A DNA stretch of 37,111 nucleotides. Origin: a virus. Shown here one piece after another: positions 24,262 to 32,213 of this stretch (its first letter is position 1; each line of letters begins with the position of its first letter). The position numbers and the translations under genes are program-made. The notes under the pieces are model-generated. The model searched no databases and had not been told where the DNA came from. It was given only the letters and a program-made list of their open reading frames with translations. The stretch is taken from the IMG/VR virus record IMGVR_UViG_3300037540_000328, positions 1 through 37,111 of that record; one strand, given 5' to 3'.

Positions 24262-25679
24262 TTTTGATCAAAATGGAATTTTTTGATATCGAATCTTTCT
24301 GATTCATAATATTGGAGTCTTTTTTCTCCATGTTTATGTAAGAACTTTACTTCATCTACAATGTCAAATATAATTGCTCCATCTTCTTTATTCTCATGGG
24401 TTCTTAAAGTTCTTCCTATACTTTGTAGAGTTCTTATTTTACTTTTAGTTGGGGAAGCTAGTACGGCATATTTTAGATTTGGTATATTTATACCTTGCTG
24501 GAATATACCGTAAGTTGCAATAAGGGCAATATTATTGCTTTCCATCATTTTTTTTCTCCATTCTTCCCTTATATCAACCTTATCCTTTCCCGAAAGAAAT
24601 ACTATCTCTTTTCTTGTGTGTCTATTTAATAATTTCATCAATTTATCCCCTTCATTTATTTTTGACACAAGAAGAAGGACATTATCATTTAAATGATGAA
24701 CTAATAAAGATATGACTCCTAATCTATATTTGTGATTAAATATTTCTTCTTTAATTTCATTATAAGAGTCTGATTCAACTCCAAAGGGATAGTTTATTTT
24801 AAATATTTTAACATTGCATTTTGCAATATATCCCTGTTCTGCAAGAAGACCTGAAGGATATTCTTTTATAATCGGGCCTAAGTATGATTTTATATTATAA
24901 AGTTCTGTTTGGTCATTTGGAAGTGTTCCAGTGAATCCAAGTCTATACCTTGCTTTTGATTTAGAAAATATCTTTTTGAGTTCATGTGCCTTTACCTGAT
25001 GGCACTCATCCCCAATCATACAATCATATAATTCTATTTTTTTATGATTATTTTTTAGGGTTTGCCATGTAGATATAACAATTGCATTATCCCATTCTTT
25101 ATATCCGGTATATACCCTACCGATATATTGGCTAGGTATACCATATTCTATCATATCATCTCTGAATTGCTCCACAAGTTGAACTGATGGAACTATAATC
25201 AATCCTCTATGTACTTTAGTGATTGGTCGATTATCTAGTAGGGTTTTGATTATATAAGATATTGCAAGAGATTTTCCTGAAGCTGTAGCTGATCTTATTA
25301 TACCTTTTGTATATTTTAGAGTAGTTTCAATAGATTCTTTTTGATATGGTCTTGGATATAAAGACAAGTCATACTTGATATCTAAAGGGACTCCCTTAAA
25401 TAGACTTTTGACATTATCATCAGGTTCTAATTTTATATCTGGAAATAGTCTTTTATGTGTTCTTAAAAAATCAAGTAAAAGTCCAAATGGCATTAAAGAT
25501 GCTTCAGTGATGAAGTGAACTTTTCCATCCCATAATCCTGATTTGTACTTTCCAGACCAAAAATAATTTTTCACATGAAGGGAGAATTCATTTTTCATTA
25601 TCTTCATGTAATCATAGTGATTTGTTTTTATTCTAATTTTATAGTTATTGCCTAAATTTAACTCTACTTTATATGCCAT
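24216..25679 (-). CDS. uvsW: UvsW-type superfamily 2 helicase
   Basis: This SF2 helicase unwinds and anneals branched DNA in T4-type recombination-dependent replication. Length 487 aa (T4 UvsW is 503). The N-terminal domain has the KSGLWDGKV block; helicase motifs then follow in order: RPYQ (110-113), Walker A ATASGKS (131-137), STWQT (203-207), DECH (224-227), FTGT (249-252) and the arginine motif IGRTLR (421-426). All are intact. It overlaps uvsY by 11 bp and shares its early promoter. The 3' end overlaps the plus-strand gene 23824. Confidence 0.93.
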   Translation of the reverse strand: MAYKVELNLGNNYKIRIKTNHYDYMKIMKNEFSLHVKNYFWSGKYKSGLWDGKVHFITEASLMPFGLLLDFLRTHKRLFPDIKLEPDDNVKSLFKGVPLDIKYDLSLYPRPYQKESIETTLKYTKGIIRSATASGKSLAISYIIKTLLDNRPITKVHRGLIIVPSVQLVEQFRDDMIEYGIPSQYIGRVYTGYKEWDNAIVISTWQTLKNNHKKIELYDCMIGDECHQVKAHELKKIFSKSKARYRLGFTGTLPNDQTELYNIKSYLGPIIKEYPSGLLAEQGYIAKCNVKIFKINYPFGVESDSYNEIKEEIFNHKYRLGVISLLVHHLNDNVLLLVSKINEGDKLMKLLNRHTRKEIVFLSGKDKVDIREEWRKKMMESNNIALIATYGIFQQGINIPNLKYAVLASPTKSKIRTLQSIGRTLRTHENKEDGAIIFDIVDEVKFLHKHGEKRLQYYESERFDIKKFHFDQNQETSLANAIAVSLA

Positions 25680-26091
25680 GTCTCTCTCTATCAGTAAATG
25701 TCTTCATGCTCCATCCCATTGAATTGAATGCTCTCCAACACATATCAAAGAATCTTACTCTAACCTGTTGTTTTGCCATTATTTTTTTCATTTTTATGAT
25801 TTTTTCATCAGATGGCAAGCAGTATTCTTCTATTTCTTTTTTTGCCCATTCCTCATCTGCATGAAATTTATAATGTTTATATCTTATTCCTTTCAAAGCA
25901 TCCATTTTTCTTTCTAAAACTTCATATTTTTCAAGCTCTGCATAGTAGAATTCTTTGTATCTAATGACCATCATTTCATTTTTTTGTAGTTTTTCTGCTA
26001 TATCAAGGTCTGAAAAAGTTGCCAGTAGTTCAATATTATGATTACTTCTTAATTCGTCAAATATTTGTTTTAATTCGTCAAGTTCATCCAT
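25669..26091 (-). CDS. uvsY: UvsY-type recombination mediator
   Basis: A short helical protein of 140 residues, the size of T4 UvsY (137). The acidic N-terminus MDELDELKQIFDEL leads to a long charged helix and a C-terminus RFFDMCWRAFNSMGWSMKTF, the pattern at the end of UvsY where a helix packs for ring formation. It loads UvsX recombinase on gp32-covered ssDNA. I start at 26091 (AAAGGG, 9 nt spacing); a longer frame to 26130 has no ribosome site and crosses the promoter. It is adjacent to uvsW as in T4. Confidence 0.82.
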   Translation of the reverse strand: MDELDELKQIFDELRSNHNIELLATFSDLDIAEKLQKNEMMVIRYKEFYYAELEKYEVLERKMDALKGIRYKHYKFHADEEWAKKEIEEYCLPSDEKIIKMKKIMAKQQVRVRFFDMCWRAFNSMGWSMKTFTDRERHGI

Positions 26092-26120
26092 TTCATTTAT
26101 CCCTTTATTTATAATTATAA

Positions 26121-26149
26121 ATAATAACATGAGAAGTGAAATTTGTTAA
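26121..26149 (-). promoter_or_regulatory. Early promoter of uvsY-uvsW
   Basis: On the minus strand: -35 TTAACA (26149-26144), 17 bp spacer, extended TG, -10 TATTAT (26126-26121). The CTCATGTTA block is identical to that of the gene 32 promoter at the same distance. Transcription should start near 26114, leaving about 23 nt before ATG 26091. Confidence 0.75.
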
Positions 26150-26160
26150 TTAACAAATTT
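26139..26160 (+). repeat. 22-bp perfect palindrome at divergent promoters
   Basis: AAATTTGTTAA is followed directly by its exact inverse, TTAACAAATTT. The two TTAACA -35 boxes meet at its centre, one for each direction. It could also be an operator. Confidence 0.9.
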
Positions 26161-26178
26161 AAAAAAGTGGTGTAAAAT
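26150..26178 (+). promoter_or_regulatory. Early promoter of helicase operon
   Basis: The -35 TTAACA (26150-26155), 17 bp spacer and -10 TAAAAT (26173-26178) predict a start near 26185, one base before the helicase ATG 26186. Confidence 0.75.
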
Positions 26179-26185
26179 ATTATTA

Positions 26186-27583
26186 ATGGAAAAATTAAAT
26201 TCAAATTTTTTAGAGAAGATCATACTCAAAGGTATTTTGTCCAATAGGGATTTTCTTATTTTAACTTCATCTGTCTTTGAACCAGAATATTTTGATGATC
26301 CTAATATTAGCTATGCTTTTAAATTTTGTAAGGATTATGTTGATGAATTTAATGGGATACCGTCAAATGATACTGTAATCAATTCTTCTGAAACTCCTGA
26401 TGAAATTAGGTCTATTATAGAGCAAGCTGTTTCAACAGATTTTAGTATAACAGAAAGTTATGAGTTTTTATTATCTCAATCTAATGATTATTTGAAAGAG
26501 AAAGCACTCAAGCTTGCTATTATAGAATCTGTTGATGAAGTTGAAGACCCTGAAAAAAGAAATTTGATTCAACAGAGAATCGAACAGGCTTTAACCAAGG
26601 ATATTAAAATTGATTTGGGTCTGAAGTATTTTGAGGAAATGGGAGATAGGCTTAAAAGGATATTTACTACTTCAGAAAATAGAGTTCCAACATATTTCCA
26701 TGCTTTTGATGAGCTAATAAATGGTGGATTTCCCCCTTATACTTTTAATGTATTTACAGCAAAGATTCATGGGGGGAAGTCAAATACAATGGCTAATTTT
26801 GCTGCAAGACAAGTTTTAAATGGCAAGAATGCTGTTGTTATTTCTTTGGAAATGTCTCAAGATGCTTTTGCTCAAAGATTTGACGGTATTTATTCAGGTT
26901 TTGATGTTAATAGGATGTATTTAACTGGTACATATAGAACAAGATTAGCCAGAAAATTAAGAGGTGTTAGAGAAAATGAGAGTAGAGGTGAACTATTCAT
27001 AAAACAATATCCAACAGGGGATGCATCAGTATTAGATTTTCGAATATATCTAAGGGAATTAACTCTTAGGGATATTAAGATTGATATTATATATGTTGAT
27101 TATATAAATTTGATGAAGACAGCATATAAGACTGATAAGAATATGTATACTGTAGTAAAAAGGGTATCGGAAGAACTTAGATCGTTATCTTTTGAATTTG
27201 AATGTCCTATAGTATCAGTTTCACAGTTAAATAGAGAAGGATTTTTTGTAGCATTTAGTGAATTAGATTTTAATTATGTGGCTGAATCAATGGGAGTTCC
27301 TGCTACTGCTGATTTTATGGCTATTTTGGGAATTGATGAAGAACAAATGATATATGAATCTGAAATTCTTTATAAAATCACAAAGTCAAGAATTGGTGGT
27401 AGAGTTGGTCATATGGATAGGTTTTATCTTGACAAAAGAAGCTTAAAGATGTATGACAGCATTGAATTGGATGAATGGATTGAAGATGCTACAATTTCAG
27501 GGGATGATAGAGGGCAGATTGATCAAGAAGAATTAGCAGAAAGAGCAAGAAGAAGAAGGGGGAGAAGAAGGAATAATAATTAA
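26186..27583 (+). CDS. 41: gp41-type DnaB-family replicative helicase
   Basis: This is the hexameric 5'-3' helicase of the replication fork. Length 465 aa (T4 gp41 475). The N-terminal helical domain starts EKIILKGILS; the RecA-like core has Walker A AKIHGGKS (192-199), LEMSQDAFAQR (221-231), Walker B IIYVDY (301-306) and SVSQLNREG (345-352). The C-terminal tail is very basic (ARRRRGRRRNNN). There is no ribosome site and the predicted transcript begins at the ATG. It heads an operon with UDG, tRNA-Leu genes and DNA polymerase. Confidence 0.92.
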   Translation: MEKLNSNFLEKIILKGILSNRDFLILTSSVFEPEYFDDPNISYAFKFCKDYVDEFNGIPSNDTVINSSETPDEIRSIIEQAVSTDFSITESYEFLLSQSNDYLKEKALKLAIIESVDEVEDPEKRNLIQQRIEQALTKDIKIDLGLKYFEEMGDRLKRIFTTSENRVPTYFHAFDELINGGFPPYTFNVFTAKIHGGKSNTMANFAARQVLNGKNAVVISLEMSQDAFAQRFDGIYSGFDVNRMYLTGTYRTRLARKLRGVRENESRGELFIKQYPTGDASVLDFRIYLRELTLRDIKIDIIYVDYINLMKTAYKTDKNMYTVVKRVSEELRSLSFEFECPIVSVSQLNREGFFVAFSELDFNYVAESMGVPATADFMAILGIDEEQMIYESEILYKITKSRIGGRVGHMDRFYLDKRSLKMYDSIELDEWIEDATISGDDRGQIDQEELAERARRRRGRRRNNN

Positions 27584-28213
27584 ATGCTTTCCAATAAAAA
27601 AATAAGAATGCTTGAATTGCTGGATAAACAAGTGGGAACATGTCAGAAATGTTCATTAAGTCCTAATGGTACAGCTATTCCACATTGGAGTCCTGCATCT
27701 AAATATGTGATAATCGGTGAAGCTCCGGGGTATAATGAAGTTAGAAATAAAACTCCTTTTGTTGGTGCTGCTGGAAAAATATTAACTGATTTATTAGGAG
27801 AAGTTGGTTTTAAGAAAAATGAGTTTCTTATAATAAATTCGGTACAGTGTAGACCTGTAGAAGGCAATAAAAATGGTAAACCTAATCTAACTCAACTTGC
27901 AGTATGTCAAAATTATATACGAAAGTATATAACTGTTATAAATCCTGAAAAAATACTTTGTTTGGGAAATTATGCAAAGTATATTTTTACAGAGGATATT
28001 ACTGGAATTTTAAGGCAAAGGGGAGTATTTAAAACTTTATCATTAAGAGAAAAAGAATATCCTGTTTTGTTTACAATTCATCCTGCTTATTGCATTTATA
28101 ATGAAGAAGATGGAGTTCCAATGTTACGAGAAGATATTAAACTTTTTAAAGATACAGAATTTGAAAAGGAAAATGAGTGGTTATTTACAGAAGATGAGTT
28201 TAAAATTTATTAA
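27584..28213 (+). CDS. Family 4 uracil-DNA glycosylase-like protein
   Basis: It removes uracil from DNA, starting base-excision repair. The protein of 209 residues has the family 4 features: GEAPGYNEV with PFVGAAG (motif 1 region, residues 45-64), HPAY (166-169) and four cysteines (20, 23, 89, 108) placed as in the [4Fe-4S]-binding UDGs. It begins directly after the helicase stop and ends one base before tRNA-Leu(UAG). In a phage it may protect the genome or act on host uracil-DNA. Confidence 0.9.
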   Translation: MLSNKKIRMLELLDKQVGTCQKCSLSPNGTAIPHWSPASKYVIIGEAPGYNEVRNKTPFVGAAGKILTDLLGEVGFKKNEFLIINSVQCRPVEGNKNGKPNLTQLAVCQNYIRKYITVINPEKILCLGNYAKYIFTEDITGILRQRGVFKTLSLREKEYPVLFTIHPAYCIYNEEDGVPMLREDIKLFKDTEFEKENEWLFTEDEFKIY

Positions 28214-28291
28214 GGGAGTATAGCCGAATTTGGTATAGGCATATGATTTAGGATCATAAATTTGTAGGTTCGATTCCTACTACTCCCACCA
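28214..28291 (+). tRNA. tRNA-Leu(UAG), short variable loop
   Basis: Acceptor GGGAGTA/TACTCCC, D stem GCC/GGC with GG in its loop, anticodon stem TATGA/TCATA with loop TTTAGGA (anticodon UAG), T arm GTAGG-TTCGATT-CCTAC, discriminator A and encoded CCA. Only 5 nt (AATTT) lie between the anticodon and T stems; bacterial tRNA-Leu normally has a long arm there. It starts one base after the UDG stop. Confidence 0.92.
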
Positions 28292-28295
28292 AAAA

Positions 28296-28472
28296 ATGAA
28301 AAAGCAGAAAAGAAGACAAAGAACTGTTTATAAATGTCCAATATGTAAAGGGCCAGTTATATTACAATTAATAAATCCACATACGATGTTTGTTTGTTGT
28401 GAGTCATGCAATGCAGTTTATGATTATTATGATCCATTTGATGAGAAAGAAAGTTATAATTATGATATATGA
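28296..28472 (+). CDS. Zinc-ribbon protein between tRNA genes, 58 aa
   Basis: A very basic start (MKKQKRRQRTVYKCPICKG) and CCESCNAVYDYYD give a CxxC...CxxC zinc ribbon, then an acidic Tyr-rich tail. It starts five bases after tRNA-Leu(UAG) and its TGA overlaps the first two bases of tRNA-Leu(UAA). No ribosome site is seen. The intact ribbon and exact fit between tRNAs support coding. Function unknown; a nucleic-acid-binding role is possible. Confidence 0.65.
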   Translation: MKKQKRRQRTVYKCPICKGPVILQLINPHTMFVCCESCNAVYDYYDPFDEKESYNYDI

Positions 28473-28548
28473 GGGTGTAGCCGAACTAGGTATAGGCAAG
28501 AGACTTAAAATCTCTAATTTGGTGGTTCGAATCCACTCATCCTCACCA
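28471..28548 (+). tRNA. tRNA-Leu(UAA), short variable loop
   Basis: Acceptor GAGGGTG/CATCCTC (one G-U), D stem GCC/GGC, anticodon stem AGAGA/TCTCT with loop CTTAAAA (UAA), variable loop AATTT, T arm GGTGG-TTCGAAT-CCACT with a terminal G-U, discriminator A and encoded CCA. Same short-variable architecture as its neighbours. Confidence 0.92.
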
Positions 28549-28549
28549 A

Positions 28550-28627
28550 GGGAATGTAGCCGAATTAGGTATAGGCATTGGATTCAAAATCCAAAATTTG
28601 AAGGTTCGACTCCTTTCATTCCCACCA
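28550..28627 (+). tRNA. tRNA-Leu(CAA), short variable loop
   Basis: Acceptor GGGAATG/CATTCCC, D stem GCC/GGC, anticodon stem TTGGA/TCCAA with loop TTCAAAA (CAA), variable loop AATTT, T arm GAAGG-TTCGACT-CCTTT, discriminator A and CCA. One base after tRNA-Leu(UAA). Confidence 0.92.
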
Positions 28628-28642
28628 ATTCCCACCAATTCC
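28618..28642 (+). repeat. Duplicated tRNA 3' end
   Basis: The last ten bases of tRNA-Leu(CAA), ATTCCCACCA, are repeated once directly and followed by ATTCC. It looks like a slipped duplication or the trace of a lost tRNA copy, just upstream of the polymerase ribosome site. Confidence 0.85.
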
Positions 28643-28656
28643 TATAAGGAGAAAGG

Positions 28657-31326
28657 ATGTTTAAAAATATATGGTATAATACAAAAAAATCACAAATCCA
28701 TCTATGGGAGCAAATCAATGGTGAAGATTTATATACTGAAATTCCTTGGACACCATATGTTTTCTTGCCTTCCAAAAAAAAGAATGCTGATGCTAAAACC
28801 ATTTTTGGTGGTTTAGTTAAGAAGCAAACTTTTCCTACCTACTATGCATATCATAATTTTTTAGAAGAAAAAAATAATCATAATGTTTTTGAAAATAGAG
28901 CTAGAAGTGAAATTCAATATCTTGCAGAAAGATACTATGATATACCGGATGATGAGCTATATGTACCCAATCTGAAAATCTATTATATAGATATTGAAGT
29001 AATTACGGGAGAAGGATTTCCAGATTTTAAAGACCCTAAAGACCCTGTAGTACTTGCATCAATTAGAAATGGATTAACAGGAGAAACTATTACATTTGGA
29101 TATGATGTTTATGGATTAAAAAATTATGAAGGGAATATGCAAAATTTAAAATATTATGCATGTAATAGTGAAGAAGATTTAATGAGATATTTTTTTAATT
29201 ACTTAAACAAATATCCTTGTGATGTGATGAGTGGTTATAATATATGGGCTTTTGACTTGCCTTATATGGTTAATAGGGCAAAGGTTTTATGGGGGGAAGA
29301 AAAAGGCAAAGACATTTATAGTAGAATGTCACCTATTAATGTAGTTAGTATATGGAAACAAAATTTGTCTGAATCTCTCAATATTGATATGGGGGGAGTG
29401 ACAATTTTAGATTATTATAATGTCTACAAATGGTATGGAAAAAATCTTGAAAGGTATACTCTTGAGTATGTTAGTCAAGTAGAACTAAAGAAAGGAAAAT
29501 TGGAAAATCCATATAATTCTCTTAATGAATTGGCTGAAAAGGATTGGGATAAGTTTGTTGACTATAATGTGATAGATTGTGAACGGGTAAATGATCTTGA
29601 AAAACAGCTTGGATATATTAGGATGATTCAGGCAGTAAGTCTTTTATGTAAATCACCAATGAAAAATTATAATGCTCAAACCCAATTAATTGAAGGGTTA
29701 ATGTTGACATATTTTAGGAGGAATAATCTATGTGCTCCCCATTTTGCAGGTGGAAACAAAGAAGAATTTAAAGCTGCATGGGTCAAAGAACCTGATAAGG
29801 GATTGCATGAGTGGATTGTAGATGTGGATATAACATCAAGCTATCCATCTCATATTATTACAATGAATATGTCAAATGAAACTTTTAAGGGTAAGATTAT
29901 CAGACTTCAAGAAGAAGAAATCATTTCTTGTACAAGAAACAGGAAGTTTCCATCATTCGAAATGATGAAGGAAGTTAATGGTGATGATGATTGGAAAACG
30001 GTTAAATTTGATGAATCTAATCTTGATAAGTTTAACCTTGCTCTGAAAAAAGGGTTGATAGCTATATCTCCAAATGGTTCTGTTTTTTCGACTAAAAAAG
30101 AAGGAGTGGTTGCTAAAGTTGAAAAGAATGTATTTTTCAAAAGAAAAGAGGTTAAAGACAAAAGGTATGAATATGGGATGAAAGCTGATGCATGTGAAGA
30201 TGGTTCAGATGAGCAAAAGAAATATAAAGAACGGGAAAAAGAACTTAATTCTTTGCAGTTAGCTCTTAAGGTTATGATGAATGCTTTTTTCGGTATCCTT
30301 TCAGTTCCTTATTCAAGGTACTTTAACGTGTACATTGCTGAAGCTATTACAGCAGGGGGAAGGCATACCATCAAATCAGGGGAAATGTTCTGTAATGAGC
30401 TTCTGAATAGCCCTAATAAGGCATTATTAGATATATTGACTGATCTAATGGCAGATCAAATTCCATCAAAAAATAAAGATTATGTGAAGTATATTGATAC
30501 AGATTCTCTTTTTGTTGGGTTGGGGGAATGGATAAAGGACAGTGGTGCTTCTGTATGGGATGAGTTGGATGATAATGAAAAAATTGATATCATCAAAGAT
30601 ATTTCTGGTATTATGGAAAAATATATTGATGATCGGATTTATAATGAAATCCAGTTAGGAGATTATAATTCACAAGTTCATGATTTTAAGATAGGATTCA
30701 AACAGGAAATTATTGCTAAGACTGCTCTTTTCGTTAAGAAGAAAAAATATGCTTATTGGTTGTTAGATAAAGAGGGAGTACCAAAAAATGATATAAAAGT
30801 TACTGGTCTTGAAATTGTTAGGTCTGAATCTGCTGAAGCTATAAGACCTAGATTAAAAGAAATCATGGAAATGATCATGAAGCAAAAGGATGATAATGAA
30901 CTTTCTAAGAGTATTAGAAAATTTAAAAAGGAGTTGATTATACTAAAACCTGAAGAATTAGCTGCAAATATTGGTATTAATAACATCAAAAAGTATTTAA
31001 ATAGTGGTTTACCAAAAAAAGGTACACCTTGGCATGTAAAAGGAGTCTATGGGTATAGACTCCTTTTAGGTGAACTTGGGTTAAAGGATAAATATGAGGA
31101 TATCAAAGAAGGTCTTAAAGCCAAAGTAGTTTACATCAAAAAGAATCCTTATAATGTCGAAACAATTTCATTTTACGATTGGCCTGAAGAATTCAATACT
31201 TTAATACAATTTGATCCAAGTATTATGGTTGATAAGTTTTTCATCAAGAAAGTACGATTATTACTTGAACCGATTGGTAAGGAACAACTAATTGATGTAG
31301 ATAATGCTTTTAAAAGTTTCTTTTAA
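28657..31326 (+). CDS. 43: gp43-type family B DNA polymerase
   Basis: The replicative polymerase with 3'-5' proofreading. Length 889 aa (T4 gp43 898). Exonuclease motifs: Exo I YYIDIEV (Asp112, Glu114), Exo II GYNIWAFDLPY (193-203), Exo III Tyr303-x3-Asp307. Polymerase motifs: A DITSSYPS (391-398), B LKVMMNAFFG (537-546), C YIDTDS (612-617). All catalytic residues are present. A strong AAGGAG site precedes ATG 28657. Its 3' end overlaps a minus-strand gene by 4 bp. A perfect 13-bp hairpin lies inside the reading frame at 31038-31067. Confidence 0.97.
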   Translation: MFKNIWYNTKKSQIHLWEQINGEDLYTEIPWTPYVFLPSKKKNADAKTIFGGLVKKQTFPTYYAYHNFLEEKNNHNVFENRARSEIQYLAERYYDIPDDELYVPNLKIYYIDIEVITGEGFPDFKDPKDPVVLASIRNGLTGETITFGYDVYGLKNYEGNMQNLKYYACNSEEDLMRYFFNYLNKYPCDVMSGYNIWAFDLPYMVNRAKVLWGEEKGKDIYSRMSPINVVSIWKQNLSESLNIDMGGVTILDYYNVYKWYGKNLERYTLEYVSQVELKKGKLENPYNSLNELAEKDWDKFVDYNVIDCERVNDLEKQLGYIRMIQAVSLLCKSPMKNYNAQTQLIEGLMLTYFRRNNLCAPHFAGGNKEEFKAAWVKEPDKGLHEWIVDVDITSSYPSHIITMNMSNETFKGKIIRLQEEEIISCTRNRKFPSFEMMKEVNGDDDWKTVKFDESNLDKFNLALKKGLIAISPNGSVFSTKKEGVVAKVEKNVFFKRKEVKDKRYEYGMKADACEDGSDEQKKYKEREKELNSLQLALKVMMNAFFGILSVPYSRYFNVYIAEAITAGGRHTIKSGEMFCNELLNSPNKALLDILTDLMADQIPSKNKDYVKYIDTDSLFVGLGEWIKDSGASVWDELDDNEKIDIIKDISGIMEKYIDDRIYNEIQLGDYNSQVHDFKIGFKQEIIAKTALFVKKKKYAYWLLDKEGVPKNDIKVTGLEIVRSESAEAIRPRLKEIMEMIMKQKDDNELSKSIRKFKKELIILKPEELAANIGINNIKKYLNSGLPKKGTPWHVKGVYGYRLLLGELGLKDKYEDIKEGLKAKVVYIKKNPYNVETISFYDWPEEFNTLIQFDPSIMVDKFFIKKVRLLLEPIGKEQLIDVDNAFKSFF
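31038..31067 (+). other. Perfect 13-bp hairpin within polymerase gene
   Basis: AAAAGGAGTCTAT, loop GGGT, then its exact complement ending TTTT. It lies within codons for KGVYGYRLLL, about 260 nt before the stop. It looks like a terminator without a full U-run and may be an mRNA structure. Confidence 0.75.
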
Positions 31327-31784
31327 CTCCTACGATTATCATCATCTCTACCCGGTGCTGTAGTTGTTGGGTCTTCAAGAAGGCCAAATACTCTCCTATA
31401 TCCAATTGCTTTAGTGCTATCAGTTACATACCAAGCAACCTTTCCTCTAATATTTGGTGTTTTAGTATTAGGTACAGTTTCTTGATTTACAAATGTTCCC
31501 CCACCTTTAGATGTATTTGCATATCCTTCACTTTTATTTGCTCCCCCTACTGGACTAATTTTATTTCTAGTTACTGTAGGATTTAGTGTTCTTGCCTTTT
31601 GTCTTTGTACACCTTTTTTGTATGTATTTTCATCGGTGTTTGCTGCTCTTGGATTTCCCATAGTTCCATCTTGAAAAATCTTAGTTTCATTCAGTAACCA
31701 TGCATCTCCATCTGATCCGTTTGCTGCTACTGCTGCTACTGCTGTATCGTAATTGGTTAATGCTGCAAATGTTGAGTAATTCAT
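31323..31784 (-). CDS. Hypothetical protein, 153 aa, possible head or virion protein
   Basis: A low-complexity, Ala/Asn/Thr-rich sequence (LTNYDTAVAAVAANGSDGDAW) leads to a basic middle and an AWYVTDSTKAIGYRRVFGLLEDP C-terminus. It begins MNYSTFAALT, somewhat like the adjacent MKYYEFLLNE leader but with no L-x-E. AAAGGAGA is the ribosome site. It is the last gene of the minus-strand late cluster. Function unknown. Confidence 0.6.
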   Translation of the reverse strand: MNYSTFAALTNYDTAVAAVAANGSDGDAWLLNETKIFQDGTMGNPRAANTDENTYKKGVQRQKARTLNPTVTRNKISPVGGANKSEGYANTSKGGGTFVNQETVPNTKTPNIRGKVAWYVTDSTKAIGYRRVFGLLEDPTTTAPGRDDDNRRS

Positions 31785-31811
31785 AATTTTTCTCCTTTGT
31801 TGCTTTGGTTG

Positions 31812-32204
31812 TTAAATAATTTCTCCACCTAAAAATCTTTTGAGTTTACCTTCTTGTGGCTGTTCTTGTGGTTTTTTTTCAGGTGGTGGTTGCTGTTGCT
31901 GTTGGTCTTGGTCTTCGGGTGGTGGTTCTTCTCCTTGATCCGGTGGAGGTTCAGTTATAGTCTTTTTTGGTTTAGTTTCTTGATCTACATTTTTCCACTT
32001 CTTTTTCTTATCTCTTAAATCTTCAACTATAGCATCATTAGCTTCATTTTCTTCTTTTTTTTGCATTGTAGATAATGCTGCATCAATTATTTTAATATAT
32101 CTTTGTACTTTTTCAGATGGATATGATTGACCAACTTTAGGTTCACCTAAACCAAGAGCTTTTGAAACGGCATCTTCATTTAATAAAAATTCATAATATT
32201 TCAT
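31812..32204 (-). CDS. Leader-bearing acidic/proline-rich protein
   Basis: I start at 32204 because the ribosome site AGGAG directly abuts the ATG at 32210 but sits six bases from this one. The product begins MKYYEFLLNEDAV, which closely resembles the MKTYQEF-type capsid-targeting leader of T4 internal proteins. A helical region follows, then a long acidic/proline/glutamine tail with repeated EEPPPE and QQQQQ, and a basic end (KLKRFLGG). The gene at 35682 has a similar EEEPPP linker. Probably packaged in the head. Confidence 0.75.
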   Translation of the reverse strand: MKYYEFLLNEDAVSKALGLGEPKVGQSYPSEKVQRYIKIIDAALSTMQKKEENEANDAIVEDLRDKKKKWKNVDQETKPKKTITEPPPDQGEEPPPEDQDQQQQQPPPEKKPQEQPQEGKLKRFLGGEII

Positions 32205-32213
32205 ATTCATCTC

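Noticed and set aside
26106-26123. Palindromic pair of TATAAATA boxes upstream of uvsY
   Set aside because: The plus-strand box is too far and badly placed for the helicase, the minus-strand box would leave too little leader for the ribosome site, and early promoters already explain the region.
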